A DNA stretch of 53,117 bases, taken from Parastagonospora avenae f. sp. tritici 18332-5 (Eukaryota; Ascomycota; Dothideomycetes; Pleosporales; Phaeosphaeriaceae). Made by a program: the position numbers and the translations under genes. Of this stretch, positions 21,438 through 33,955 are shown in pieces (position 1 is the stretch's first letter; each line of letters starts with the position of its first letter). The notes under the pieces are model-generated. The model saw only the letters and a program-made list of their open reading frames with translations, searched no databases and was not told the origin of the DNA. The DNA is taken from assembly GCA_022559985.1 (NCBI GenBank), contig JAFJTR010000132.1, forward strand, positions 1-53,117, read 5' to 3'.

Positions 21438-21942
21438 GGCTCGCCGTTGCAAGCTTGCGGTTGCGGTTGCGGTTGCGGTTGCAGGAGATTAGGTGTCGTG
21501 CTGGCCGATTAATTGATTCCCCAGACACCCCGGACTTTCGACTCATCGACTGAGCCACGCTGACATTTATGACATTTATTCCGACGCGGCCGACTTCGGC
21601 GTCATCGGCTTTTGCGCTGCTCCCATTGGACGGCGGCCGGACATGCAATGGATTGCGACTGCCTCATCTAATGGCTGACGGTAGTGCTGACAGTGCGTGG
21701 GGTGTAGTAGATGGCTATGGACAGAACTGCACCCGCACTCTGGAGCACCGGGTGGCTGCATGGCCACCTGCACCCGCATTCGGACGCGTTTGGCTGTGAA
21801 GGAGTCATCCGTATGACGTGACTGGGACCATCTCTAAATTTCACTCCCAGCTCCTACCGTACTCCGCTTCTGACTGCAAGTGTCTACAAACCCTTCAGTC
21901 GCTGTCCCACGTCACTCCCACCCGTGCTGCTCCGTCGTCGCC
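21438..21942. promoter_or_regulatory. Divergent LYS4-SER1 promoter
   Basis: 505 nt drive two amino-acid biosynthetic genes. GACTCAT at 21540-21546 and GAGTCAT at 21802-21808 each match six of seven bases of the Gcn4/CpcA site TGASTCA. A TGACGTGACT string follows at about 21814-21823. General amino-acid control of LYS and SER genes is known in yeast; use of these sites here is inference. Confidence 0.5.
21455..21482. repeat. Hexanucleotide repeat (TTGCGG)4 in the LYS4 leader
   Basis: Four perfect TTGCGG units plus TTGC lie 18-45 nt upstream of the LYS4 start (CCGCAA on the coding strand), so they fall in its 5' untranslated region or core promoter. It is a likely length-variable microsatellite and does not match a telomere repeat. 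Confidence 0.9.
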
Positions 21943-23396
21943 ATGGTCAACCGCTCTGATGTCAACTACTTTGGCGCGGGCCCCGCACCGCTCCCCACCA
22001 CAGTGCTGGAGAAGGCATCACAGGTGCTGCTGAACTACAAGGACAAGGGCATTGGCCTGTGTGAGATCTCACATCGCTCCCCAGAAGCCAACGAGATCCT
22101 CGCCGACTGCAAGCAGGCCTTGTCCACGCTCCTCAACATCCCCGACGACTACGAGATCCTGTTCCTCCAGAGTGGCGGCAGCGGCGAGTTCAGTGCTACG
22201 GTATACAACCTCGTCTCCATCTGGGTCGAGAAGAAGCGCGCCAAGATCGCAGAAGAGGTCGGTGACGACAAGGACGAGGTGCTCAGACGCCTGCGCCGCA
22301 TCGTCGACGAGGAGCTCAAGCTCGACTACCTCGTTACTGGCTCGTGGTCGCTCAAGGCATCGCAAGAGGCTGCGCGTCTGGTTGGCGCAAAGCACGTCAA
22401 CATAGCAACCGACGCGCGCAAGGTCAACGATGGCAAGTTTGGCAAGATCGCTCCGGAGGACCAGTGGAGTCTGACCCCACGCTCTGTTGGGGGCCCAGCA
22501 TTCGTATACTTCTGCGACAACGAGACTGTCGACGGCGTCGAGTTCCCCTCCTTCCCAAAGAGCCTCGAGGGTGAGGATGCTCCCCTGGTTTGCGCCGACA
22601 TGTCTTCAAACTTCATTTCCCGCAATGTCGACGTGAGCAAGTATGCCGTCATTTTCGGTGGCGCGCAGAAGAACATCGGCAACACCGGTATTGCGATAGT
22701 CATCATCCGGAAATCGCTACTCCCGCCTCATTCAACGCCAGCTTCACCCGATCTCTTGAGGGAACTGAACCTGGCCGTCGGTCCGATCGTGTTAGACTAC
22801 CCTACCATCGCCAAGAACAACTCGCTTTATAACACCCTCCCTATTTTCGATGTGTGGGTCGCCGGTCAAGTCATGTCTGGACTAGTCAACTCTTTCGGTG
22901 CCAAACGCATAGGTGGACAGGAAGAAATCTCCAACGAAAAGGCCCGTCTAATCTACGAGGCCATCGAGAAGTATCCCAGTGTGTACCGCGTTGTCCCAGA
23001 CAAGAGCGTACGTAGCAGAATGAACATCTGCTTCAGAGTCGGTGGTGGAGATGCGGACAAAGAGAAGGCCTTTCTCGCGGGCGCAGAAAAAAAGGGCTTG
23101 TTAGGTCTGAAGGGACATCGCAGCGTGGGGGGCATTCGAGCCAGCAACTGTAAGTGAACATGTGCTTTCTTTTGATCTTGGATCCACCACTCTGTCTCAG
23201 CACGATACCGAAGTGCTCCCATGAGCAGATCTATGCGCGTTTGGCACTGGGAGCAACATCTTGTCTTGTTCTGTTCCAGGCATCGAATCTCCAGATCGTG
23301 CGAGCTAACCAGTTTCGTGCTATAGACAATGCTGTATCTCTTCAAGGTGCTAAACTTCTCGTTTCGTACCTGCAACAGTTTGCGGAATCGACCTAG
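21943..23396 (+). CDS. SER1: Phosphoserine aminotransferase
   Basis: Two exons, 21943-23149 and 23326-23396, give 425 aa. The 176-nt intron (GTAAGT...CTATAG) lies near the 3' end and joins RASNYNAVSLQGAKLLVSYL. The start is the ATG of MVNRSDVNYFGAGPAPLPTT, the canonical family N-terminus; no upstream ATG is in frame. GLCEISHRSPE and LFLQSGGSGEF are substrate- and PLP-phosphate-binding signatures; the PLP Schiff-base lysine is K243 in FGGAQKNIGNTG. The enzyme makes 3-phosphoserine from 3-phosphohydroxypyruvate with glutamate, in cytosolic serine biosynthesis. A roughly 25-residue segment (KRAKIAEEVGDDKDEVLRRL region) is an insert relative to bacterial SerC and is common in filamentous fungi. 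Confidence 0.96.
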
Positions 23397-25315
23397 ATGA
23401 CACTCGGCATAAGAGCATGACGTGGGTTCGAAGACTCATCCTTGGGCCCAGCATACCGGTCCTAGCGAAGTGGTGACAACGCAGCAACCCATTCACGAGA
23501 CTTCCATTCATCATGGAAGATATAGCAAATACACGTAATGTTGAGTGCACAAAGTGCTGGCCCGTTCCATTCCTATCCCCACCACTAGCAGAAGCTTTCA
23601 CGAACATCCTACTATTGATCACTGAGTGGCACCACAGATCAGCATGAACAGCCATCTTCTGGAAGGCTTCCCTCTTAGCGGCATTATGCGTTGTCGTGTG
23701 GCTGCTACGAGTTGCTGATCAAGATTGAAGGTATGGCGAACCAGCGTTGTGACAAGTACAAGCTCTGCGCAGCCTTGCAATTGTGGCTGCAAGGCACCTC
23801 GCTGATCCGGCCTATATGAGACAGTTCCTAACCATGTTGGTCAACCATTGAGCAGGTTTTGTGGGTCCGAAACTGCCACAGGGCCGAGTTGGCTCCATCT
23901 CCAAGCTACCGGTCACGAAAAGCAGTTTGTGTGTGTAAATCAACGGCTAGGTATACCTGTACATCCACGGTAGGTTGAAAATGAGAGAAGACTGGCCATG
24001 ATCATGTATCAAGGCTCAAGTGACAAATAACATAGGTAGATTTAGTATACAGACAGTGCATCTCCGCATAGTTGCGCGAACATGGTACCACATGTTGTCA
24101 ACTACGACAGAAAGCGACCAGATAGTAACGTATCAATAGCCTGAAGCTATACGCAGGGCACTTCCGTCCTGTTCGAAGTCTAGCGAGGCCGTGTGTAGCT
24201 CCAGTATCTCAGACTGTCACTCCGTTAGCAGGACCATTCTTCCTTCATTGGTAGCTGAAAGCCTGCAGTACAAGCTGCACCACGCGTCAACGTCTTTTTG
24301 GAGTAGCTCTGGCTGGTCCGACGCTTCCATCTGAGATCTCTGACTTCGGCGTCACGCCTCTTGAACAAGTCGCCGTTGGCTTCACCGCATAATGTGAACC
24401 GCTATAGTTGGCAACTAAGTCCATGCACTCAAGGCGCGTGGTCGTGACTCGCATGGATTCTGACGTTCTTCCTGTCTCAACAAGGGCTGAAGCGAGAACC
24501 TGCGGCACTGCGAAAACCCAGCAAGCATCAGAACCTTAGTCCAACCACCCCACAACCACCACCAAGCTTGCGCCACTGTCAACTTGTCATGACCATGCTG
24601 TACACAGTAGCTGCAGACTGCAACATCGTGGCCGAAACATAATTATGGCTCTTCTAATACTGGATCGGCTGGATACGGCGCTTATTGGACTTGGGTGCAA
24701 TTGCGCGAAGAACGATGTTGTACTGTCGTGTTGGAGTAAACAGGCAATGACGTGCACAGGAATGTCTCAGCATCCGGCCATGCTTGCGCACAGGTCCTAT
24801 GCAGGTCAAATCACCGCCTCCAAGCTCCACGGTAGCCGTGAGTCCATGACAAACGGTGCCTGAACGGGTCTCGTCCTTCCGCTGCCCAGAACTAACTAGG
24901 ACATGGGCGGCTCGCATGGTTGAAACCCCCAGCTTCGCGAGCATACAACCTGTAATATGACCAGATTTTGGACACTGCCAATGCCTGTTTCCTAGCGAAT
25001 GAGTTGACAGACGCCTCAGGACCGTTGTCCCGAAACCCTGCGCTACTGGCACACCTCCATTAGTTTCCTCATATACCGTTTGGCGTCTCATACTCACCCC
25101 GTGTCGTACGTCTCGTCGCCCACGCTCTTTTCTCTTCTTTCGCTACTGCTGGCAGGTTCAGGCACATTTGCAATAGACGCTGAGCTGGTTACTCTCTTGT
25201 TCGACGTCACCCGGGCGGACTCATGAATATCTAAACGTTTCCCTTTTTTTAACCGCTGCTGGTTACCAGCGAAACTCTTTCACTTCTTGTATACCTAGTT
25301 GCGGGAGCTGGCAAG
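23397..25315. other. Long intergenic region without a recognised gene
   Basis: About 1.9 kb between SER1 and the seven-helix protein gene. Several short open frames on minus (for example 24654-25097) have no domain, no plausible codon bias and no splice partners. The last 200 nt are pyrimidine-rich (TCTCTTCTTTCGC) and form the promoter and leader of the next gene. A repeat- or RNA-level feature cannot be excluded. Confidence 0.4.
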
Positions 25316-27527
25316 ATGGAAGCATGGCACAATCAACTTCCTCAACTCGATGCGCGGTCGCACTTCAACATGACGCTCAATGCTTCGGCCGCTCGAGAGG
25401 GTCCATGGACAGCGACAAACACCACCAGAAAACTCATCGCTAGTCTGCAATTGCAACAAGTCCAGACATTGCGAACCATGCATCTTACCATAGGAGCTTT
25501 CAGTCTAGGCCTAGTCCTTTTGACGGTCCACCGCATCGTGTCTGACGCGAGGAGAGCAGCTGCATTGCAAGTCACGCTCAGGAAAAGGTGAGCCGAAAAG
25601 ACTGTCGTAACGAACGAAAAACTGACAATGAATAGGCGCTTCAATGCTCTCCGTAATGTCCATCCCGCAGATACCTTCCCACTAGCGCTGGCCAGCGGTG
25701 CGGTACTACAACAGATTATCTTCGTAGCAGTGCAGAGCACATCCCTTCATAGTGTATTGTCTAACAAATGTCGGGGACTTTCCATGATTACATTCCCAGG
25801 TATGTACAAACCAGAGGCTCGTGAGAACGACAAGACTAAAATGCCTAGCAATCTTCCTGGTCGGATACATTACCATGGTCTTCGGCATCGAAATGGCCTG
25901 TAGATCCCTCAGAACCGAACGCTTTGCTCCACGCGGCAAATGGAACACGACAATCTGCATCGCAGTTGTATCGTTTCTCCTCCTGCTAACGTGGATGCCC
26001 ACAATTGCTTGGCCCATGTACAACCGGTGTTTTGGTAGTCTTATTTGGTTTCCCATGCGATACGACCTTCTCACTCTCGTCATCCTTTGCATTCTGGTCT
26101 TCTTCTGCCTACTTCTGGCCGCCATCATCAGCATTCAACTAATGCGAACATCCAACATGGACCACAATGAGAGGATATCTGCCTCGCGTATGTGCTACTA
26201 TCTTCTGGTCGTATCATTGATCTACGTAAGTCCATGATTATAGTCCTGTTTGTGCACCGACTAACTCGCAAAGATCCTCGTCATGCCAGTCGAAATTCAG
26301 TCCCTCCGCAGAGATTTCATGAACGCGTTGGCCACCGCACGAGTTGCAGAGATATCCCTTTTCGCAACCGGACTCGTCATCACATTCTTCCACCTCTTCC
26401 TCCGCACAAATGCCACGCGCATGGTGATCCGACCGATCGAAGAAATGAGGGCCCCCAAAAAGCAACAGCGGCCGAAGATCCGATTCTTTGGCCCAAGCGA
26501 TCTCGAGATGAATATCAGTGGTCCGATGGGTCTGCAAGGCGGTCGTCGGCCATCCGACAGCCAGGGCCTAATTGACGTAGGCCCTGAGAAGAACCGCCTG
26601 GATTTCGACCCCGAATACTTTCAACGACCGCAGCGCGTCATGACACCTAATTCGGTGAAACCACATAGCCCAATCGATCCCACGAAATGGCCACTACCTC
26701 CGGCTATCGCAGATATCCAGGAAACAAAGGCCATTCAAGATTCAGAAAAACGTGGCTACTCCCTCTTCCCAACACGTGCCGAAGAGGTCCCTCGCCTGCC
26801 AGCAACAGTGTACGATCCCAACGCGGTCCCTGGCGAATCCCGAGTGTCTAGGCTCGCTCTACGACGCCTCACGCGCAGGGGATCTATTACCAACGTCAGT
26901 GAAGCATTTGACTTTTTGACAAAGCCACGGCCGCTGTTCTCGGAAAAGCATGGTCGGAACCGTAGCACGGATAGCAGTGCAACGGTCCAAATCGGCCTTC
27001 GATTCTCTGTTGCACCGGCTACTCTTGCAGCAGCCAAGTGCACCCGGGTAGAACGCAACATGGAAAATGAGCCCAGTGTCCCTGCACTGAGGAGGGGAGA
27101 GACCGAGTCCAGTGGTGAGTCGCTGGGTCTCCCAATCCAATCTCCATCCCCGACCAAGGCCACTTCAGATGAAGCCCTCGCTAGTCCCAGTCAATTCCCC
27201 TCACCACCGCCTGCTCGACCTCGCATGCCAAGCCCAGCCAGGACCCCGGCATTTCCCATCACACCTTCGCATAGTAGTAGCGCCTATCTTCAAGCTCAGC
27301 GTGAGAAGGTATTGCCTGCTCCGCCCCCACGCTCGCCACTGTCCAAGACTACCATCGCCGCGCCCACCTGTACGTCTGGTCTACACATGAACCCTGTCAC
27401 CCCGACTGGATCTGTGGCATCACCGACGACGCCAGCTTCTATCCGCCAGGCGCCATCACCCACGGCGAGGATACCACTTGGCGCGGGAACCATGTCGCGC
27501 AGCCCACCACGGAACGGCTGGATCTGA
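25316..27527 (+). CDS. Seven-transmembrane protein with long cytosolic tail (receptor-like)
   Basis: Four exons: 25316-25587, 25636-25799, 25849-26225 and 26274-27527, giving 688 aa. Joins restore LRKRRFNALRNV, ITFPAIFLVGYITMVFG and SLIYILVMPVEIQ. Seven hydrophobic helices fit residues about 60-360: LTIGAFSLGLVLLTV, LALASGAVLQQIIFVAVQ, FLVGYITMVFGIEMA, ICIAVVSFLLLLTWM, TLVILCILVFFCLLLAAII, CYYLLVVSLIYILV and ISLFATGLVITFFHLFL. The N-terminus has Asn-x-Ser/Thr sites (NMT, NAS, NTT), fitting an outside N-terminus. The tail of about 330 residues is disordered, Ser/Pro-rich, with likely phosphorylation and SH3-type proline motifs. The layout resembles a fungal GPCR, but no named class motif is recognised, so signalling is inference. 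Confidence 0.72.
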
Positions 27528-28282
27528 GGGGCGAGTCGCGAAATTGTGCTATTCATAGACCGGGTTTGGCGAAAGCCGCTGTACGATAAAAGGGTTCTTG
27601 TTTCTTTTCCTCTGGGGTTCGTTTCTGGCCGGATTCGGAGCAGCGGCTAACGCTGCTGGCGCTACACTCCTGGAGACAGTTTTGGTTTCACCTTTTCCTA
27701 CCCTCGGGCTTTTTGTTACGTTACAGAACATTACCCCCAGCAGCAGCAGCAGGCGCCCGAGCTTCCGAACGAGGCCAAGGCGCCTAGTGGGCATCTGGTC
27801 TCACACTGCCTTCATGTCGATACGATACCAAGTCACTCCTTTCCACGACTTACATATCATGTGCTGCGCAGGGAGCACACACATTCTCTTGTATCCCCCC
27901 CCCAACCCCCAACCCCCCCATCCAACGTTGCCTTTGCACAGACTTTACTTCTTCATCCGTTCCTGGTCGGTGTTTTCGCCTAATTGCGTTGACGAGCATC
28001 GATTCTTTTTGTATGTACACCCATAACCCCTTGATAGAACAGAACAGCCTATGCGCCATTTGGTGCGCCGAGTATCTTTGAGTCAGAGAGGAAATTAGAT
28101 TGTTGTTATTTCCAGTGTCATGTTTTTACCGATGTCAGTGTGATTGCCTTTACACACTGTAGCCACCGAAGCAAAGAATCTACATGAGACAGGATCGACA
28201 TGCTCAACAGTAACGTTGCCTGGGGCATTACCTGGTGATTTTGACATGACATAGTTTCATTGACTAACGTGAACAACATTAA
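27528..28282. other. Convergent intergenic region with C-rich tract
   Basis: About 750 nt between the 3' ends of the seven-helix gene and the amino-acid permease. A C-run (27894-27920, CCCCCCCC AA CCCCC AA CCCCCC) lies here. No gene is seen. Confidence 0.5.
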
Positions 28283-30183
28283 TTATCCGCTCCATCTCTT
28301 CCAAAACATCCACCCTATCTTTTCTGTACTACCTTGTCTGAAACGCTCCTTTTCTTTGCCCCGCCGTCGCCCGACCCATGCGAACCATATCACTAGCCCG
28401 ACGACCATGAAGGCTACAACGAGTAGTGTCTGGACCGGCTCTGCAAAGACTGCTCTACTAAGTAGGAACAGGCTTACGCAGCAAAATATAATCGGTGTCG
28501 TAATCCATGTTTTGTAGGGACGTTCAAGATCAGGCTCACGGACGCGTAATATGATAAGACCGAGCACAGTTTGGAAGTAGAAGGTGTAGCCTGCAACGCC
28601 GTAGAAAGTGACAAGAGTATCAAAGGAGCCGATGAGGATGTATACAGCCGTAAGCGCAGCGTTCAGTATCATGGCGGATATGGGTGTGAAGAAGAAGCCC
28701 GCATCCGCGTCTGCAAACCAGTCGACCAACTTCCTTGGCAGTCTGCTCTTTCCGGTACTAGCATTCATCGAGTGGAGGCGTATGGCCTTGTGGTTCTTTC
28801 CTAAGCCAATGTTGCCGAACATGGCGGGCAGGTAGCCCTCTTTGCCGGCAGCATACACGAGTCGGCCAGAGGTGAAGGTCGTCGCATTCAGGGCGCCAAA
28901 GCAAGATCCCGAGACGAACAGGGCAAGAATGAGGGCTCCGATGGGACCAAAGACCTGGGAGCCAAATGCGACTGCGACGGTGTTGGAAGACTCGATGACA
29001 GACATGGGGAGGACGAGGAAATACGATATGTTGGCGAGAATGTAGCAGAGAATGACGAGAGGTAGCGAAGTGTGGATTACACGCGGAAGGTCGCGGCTTG
29101 GATTCTTGAACTCGGCAGTGACATAGTTGACCTTGGGTTGTTAGGAGAAGACACGACGTGGGGAGAGAATCGACGTACATTATCCCAGCCATCAAAGGCC
29201 CACAAGCCGGCATAGAGTGCTACGGCCCAGTTACTGATATTGGTGTTGGTGTCGTCGAACCAGCCACGGTTCTTCCAGTCCTGGTTGGCTTGGCCTTTGT
29301 AGGAGAGACCGGTGGCTGCAACCACAATGCCAATGGCCGTCACGCCCAGGAGGGCGACAAATTTCAAAATCATAAAGACATCAGCACTGCGCGTGCCCAG
29401 CTTAGTGGAGATACAGTTCAAGAGCGTGACAAGCACAAGGCCGACCAGGGCCACGGTCTTGTTCAGCCATGTGCTCGCATCCACGGCTTCGGCGCCAACC
29501 ACGGCGCGGACCAGGTATTCTCCGAAGATGATTGCGATAATGGCTGCCGAGCCGGGCTTTAGCACGGTGACTGCGCACCAGGTGAAGAGGAAGCCGGCCC
29601 ATTCGCCGAAGATCTTGGAGAGGTAGACCTGTGCGCCGCCGTTCAGTGGGATGGCGCCTCCGAGCTCTGCGTAGCTTGCGGCACCAGTCCAAGCAAGCAC
29701 GCCCGCGACGACCCAGACGATGAGCGAGGCACCGGGCGACCCCGCATTCTTGTTCACCTGCGATGGCGACGAGAATATACCGCTGCCTATGATGAGCCCC
29801 ACGACCAGCGACAGGCCATTGAGGAAGGTCAGGCTCTTGTTCCTCTCCAGCGAGCCCCCATTGAGGCCATTGGACGGGTCGAGGGTGGGGTTCGCGGGGG
29901 CGCCGAGCGCAGTGTAACCCTGAGCGGTGCTGGACAGCGGGAAGAGGTTGGGACCAAAGTCAAAGGCGGACGAGACGCTGTAGGAGCGGTTGCGCTGCGG
30001 GCGGGTTGCTTCACCGTGGCCGGCCGGGTTCAGTTCGGAGAGCGGGTCTTCGTCGTCGAAGGAGAGTCTGCGCGAGGAAGGCGCGCCCGAGGCCGACGAC
30101 TCCTCGGACGTGCGGCGCGAGGCGTGCGACGACGAGGCCAGCGACGCCAGCTCGAGGGAGTCGCGCGAATAGCGGCCGGCCAT
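28283..30183 (-). CDS. L-type amino-acid/methionine permease (APC superfamily)
   Basis: Two exons, 30183-29179 and 29131-28283, with a 47-nt intron (GTACGT, TCCTAAC branch, AAG), give 617 aa. The join restores GLWAFDGWDNVNYVTAEFKN, a signature of the LAT family. Residues 1-110 are a Ser-rich cytosolic tail. SLVVGLIIGSGIFSSPSQV is the substrate-binding GSGIF helix 1. About 12 helices follow, then a basic end (VGRRRGKEKERF). Fungal relatives include Mup1/Mup3 methionine permeases and other LAT-type transporters; substrate is not determinable here. It sits divergently to the LeuRS gene. The loop HSMNASTGKSRLPRKLVDWF is longer than usual and could hide a small mis-read exon, though it is in frame. 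Confidence 0.85.
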
Positions 30184-30585
30184 GCTGCGGAGTGCGGAGC
30201 GGGAGGGAAGGAGCGTTGCGTGCGGCGTCTACCGGGGCACAGCCATGGACAAGCACACACAATTGATTCGAGTCGTTGAGTTGTTGAGTTGTTGCAACGG
30301 GCACTGGCTACTGCCCCTGAGCTGCGACGGTGGGCAGCAGCGGTGAAGGCTGTCGGTGTGCGTGTGCGTGTCGTGAAGCTCCAATCCACTGCGCTGCACC
30401 AGAATCATCGTGCTATGACGCTGTGGGCCTAGGGCGCTGTTTCCACCAAAGCCACCAAAAAATCGCGTCCAGCCGCATCAAAGCTTGGCACGTGAGCTTG
30501 ACGCGAACCCAAGGTTCAACACTCGACGACATCAATCGCGCATGTCCACACATATGCATACCCGATATGTGCACGTGAGCTGCTA
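30184..30585. promoter_or_regulatory. Divergent promoter, amino-acid permease and mt-LeuRS
   Basis: About 400 nt between two start codons. It is GC-rich on the permease side. I see no clear TATA box. Confidence 0.4.
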
Positions 30586-33500
30586 ATGGTGCGCTTCAGT
30601 TTGCAGCGCATATACTGGCGGGGCGTCCCCGGCCACACCACACAGCCATGCCTCCGCACAGCTTCCCACTGTGCTGCCCAGCGCAGGCAAAGAGCTGAGG
30701 GACCGGCCTTGGAGATGCTCACTGCGAAATGGCAGCCTCACTGGGACAAGCTGGAGCCGCAATGGAACCAACTGCGCAAGAACGACAAGGGACACGCCTA
30801 TGTACTGCCCATGTTCCCCTACCCGTCCGGCACCATGCATCTCGGCCATCTGCGAGTCTACACCATCTCTGATGTCCTGGCACGCTTCAAGCACATGCAA
30901 GGCTACAACGTCCTGCATCCAATTGGATGGGATGCTTTTGGTCTGCCCGCCGAGAACGCCGCCATCGAACGGGGCATCCATCCTGAAAAATGGACACTGC
31001 AAAACATTGAGTCGATGAAGGCCCAAATGAAGGTCATGGGTGGCCGCTGGGACTGGGACGCTGTACGTGCGATGCTATGTCTGACAATGGCATAAGCTGA
31101 TAGCGGTGTGCAGGAAATACGTACGTGCGACCCCGACTTCTACAAGCACACCCAGCGCATCTTCCTCATGCTCCACCAACGTGGTCTCGCGTACCAGGCC
31201 GAATCCCTTGTAAACTACGACCCCGTCGACAAGACTGTCCTTGCAAACGAGCAAGTAGATGCCAATGGCTGCTCATGGCGCTCTGGTGCCAAGGTAGAGA
31301 AGGTCATGCTCAAACAATGGTTCTTGAAGATCAAGGAGTACCAGGAACCTCTGTTGAACGACCTGGCTACCCTCGCGCACAATGGCAGGTGGCCTGAAAA
31401 GGTACTTGCTATGCAGAGAAACTGGATTGGCAAATCTGAAGGCGCTACCATCGGCTTCGACGTCCACTCAACAGTTACTGGTGAGCGACACGATGCAATC
31501 GACGTCTTCACTACAAGGGCAGACACCCTTTTTGGCGTGCAATATATCGCGCTCTCGTGCAACCATCCGATAGTGCAGCACGAGGCGCTTAGCGATGCTA
31601 AACTGCGTGCTTTCATTGACAATGCCAAGCATTTGCCTCCGGACAGCAAAGAGGGATATCTGCTCCAACACACTACAGCGAGGAACCCCATTGCCGAACA
31701 CGTTTCCGGTGTAGACTCTAATGTTCCCGTATATGTTGCACCCTATGTCCTCGACGACTATGGATCTGGTGCAGTCATGGGCGTGCCTGGTCATGACACG
31801 CGAGACCATGCTTTCTGGAGAGCCAACGCTGGCAATGAACCCATTAGAGTTGTGGTAGGTACGCATCCCGGTTCTGCATCTTCGCCCCTTATCCCCGAGA
31901 GTGACCAAGACAAGCCTGTGACCGACAAAGGTTATGTCGTTGCCGACATTGACGGTTTCAATGGCTTGTCTTCTGATGAAGCAATGCACAAGGTCGTTGC
32001 CGCACTTCAGGAATCTGGGAAGCGCGCCAGCATCACCGAAAATTGGCGTCTGCGAGACTGGCTCATCAGTCGGCAACGCTACTGGGGTACGCCAATTCCC
32101 ATTGTGCATTGCTCGTCGTGTGGTGCTGTACCCGTACCCGAGCAAGATTTGCCAGTCAAGCTGCCAAACTTGCCCGACACTTTCTTTGATGGCAGGAAGG
32201 GCAATCCGTTGGCCGAGGACCCGGACTGGAAGAAAACCGATTGCCCCAAATGTGGTTCAACTGCTGAGCGCGAAACCGATACCATGGACACTTTCATGGA
32301 CTCTTCTTGGTACTTTTTCCGATTCTTGGACCCGAAGAATGATAGTGCCCTGTTGGGCCCACACAAAGCAAACACGGGCATGCCAGTAGACCTCTACGTT
32401 GGCGGAGTTGAACACGCTATCCTGCATCTCCTTTATGCGCGATTCATCTCCAAGTTTCTTGCATCCACTGCCACATGGCCAGAGGGCGCGCGCGTCAATG
32501 GCGAACCATTCAGACAACTTATCACACAGGGCATGGTGCATGGGGAGACCTTTACGGATCCCGAAAATGGGCGGTTCCTCAGGCCGGATGAACTTGACTT
32601 GACGGTTCCGTCTGCGCCCTGCATCAAGGCAAGTGGACTCCAACCCCATCGTAGCTACGAAAAGATGTCCAAGAGTAAGTACAATGGCGTAGATCCAGGT
32701 GCTACGATTGCCACATACGGAGTGGATGCGACAAGAGCCCACATGCTCTTTCAAGCACCCGTCGGCGATGTCCTCGAGTGGGATCCGAAGAAGATCACAG
32801 GCGTTCAGCGCTGGCTTCAGCGTGTTCTACGGCTTTCTACTATCTCCTGGATACCTGATGAGCATCTCCCACACTTCCAAATTCCGGAGCATACAGACAT
32901 GAAGCTTGTTGAAATCTTGAAACATCTTGTGCAAAGAGAGCTACTGGAATCACCTTGCTCAACCAACGAGCCTTCTGGAAGTCAAGCGGGGGGTGAAATG
33001 CTCGCTCTACTTACAGCAGAAGACAAAAAGCTGTGGATCAAGACCCAGCAAATCATTGCGAGTGTCAGCCTATCATACTCAGAAACATACTCTCTGAACA
33101 CGATTGTTAGCGACTTGATGACGCTGACAAACACCATATATGACTCTCCCGGATCCTCTACCATATCGTCCTACATAAAGTGGTACTCAATGGCTCATCT
33201 CGTTCGCATGGCCGCCCCCATTACCCCTGGTGTGGCAGAAGAAGCGTGGCATTTGCTCAATGGATCTCCTGATACCAGGGTTGCCGACGACCCGCAAGTC
33301 TCTCGATTGGCTACTGTATTTGCCGCTGGGTTTCCACTTGCCGATCTCGATATCATTCCTCGCCTTACTCGAACGACAAAGTGTGTCGTACAGATTGACG
33401 GCAAGCGCAAATTTGATGTGGAAATCGAAAAGGGTTTTGACGAACAGGTCTCGAAGGACCGTGACTCTGTGTCGCGATGGGTTCTAGAGCAATTAGTTTG

Positions 33501-33773
33501 CACTGACCAAGGCCAAGAATGGCTTCACAAGGAGACAGGCAAAATTTGGAGCCTCAGCAACACGAAGGAGCCTCACGCCACATATGAGTTTGTGCCAAGC
33601 GACTGGAATGTCATTATCGTCAATGATGGAAAGCTTTGCAATCTCGTCAGTCCAAAGAAGAAGAAGACGAACAAGGGCGATCATTGCCATGGGGTTCGAG
33701 ATCGCAACGAGCCAACTGCTGTAAGTGCTGGTATACATGAGCTGGGAGAAACAGCACTGAATCAAGACAGTGA
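30586..33773 (+). CDS. NAM2: Mitochondrial leucyl-tRNA synthetase
   Basis: Exons 30586-31062 and 31114-33720, plus a stop codon at 33771-33773 created by a 50-nt intron (33721-33770, GTAAGT...GACAG). The product is 1028 aa, of the bacterial/mitochondrial type. The basic N-terminus (MVRFSLQRIYWRGV) fits an import signal. The HIGH motif is HLGH in YPSGTMHLGHLRVY (about residue 85); the CP1 editing domain includes TRADTLFGVQYIALS; KMSKS is intact in YEKMSKSKYNGVDPG (about 676). The first join gives WDWDAEIRTCDPDFYKHTQ. It charges mitochondrial tRNA-Leu; yeast Nam2 also aids group I intron splicing. If the last intron is kept, the frame runs on to 34098 and overlaps the next gene, so I prefer the spliced end. 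Confidence 0.9.
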
Positions 33774-33955
33774 TAAGAGAAAAATGGCCGGCAGCAACAA
33801 GGACATGGCCAGAGGCTTGGATGAGGACAATACACCCTCAAAGGAAGAAGCGAACAACTCGCAAAAGCTGAATGATGTAACGGGTGTTGAGCGACCGGAG
33901 AGGTTCACAGTTCCATACAGCACCATCAACAACAATGCGCAACTATTGTCCATCC

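Noticed and set aside
28740..28800. Possible extra intron in the amino-acid permease
   Set aside because: The sequence stays in frame and no convincing donor and acceptor pair closes in phase.
33685..33705. GGGTTCGAG as a tRNA B box
   Set aside because: It lies inside LeuRS coding sequence and has no A box or cloverleaf.
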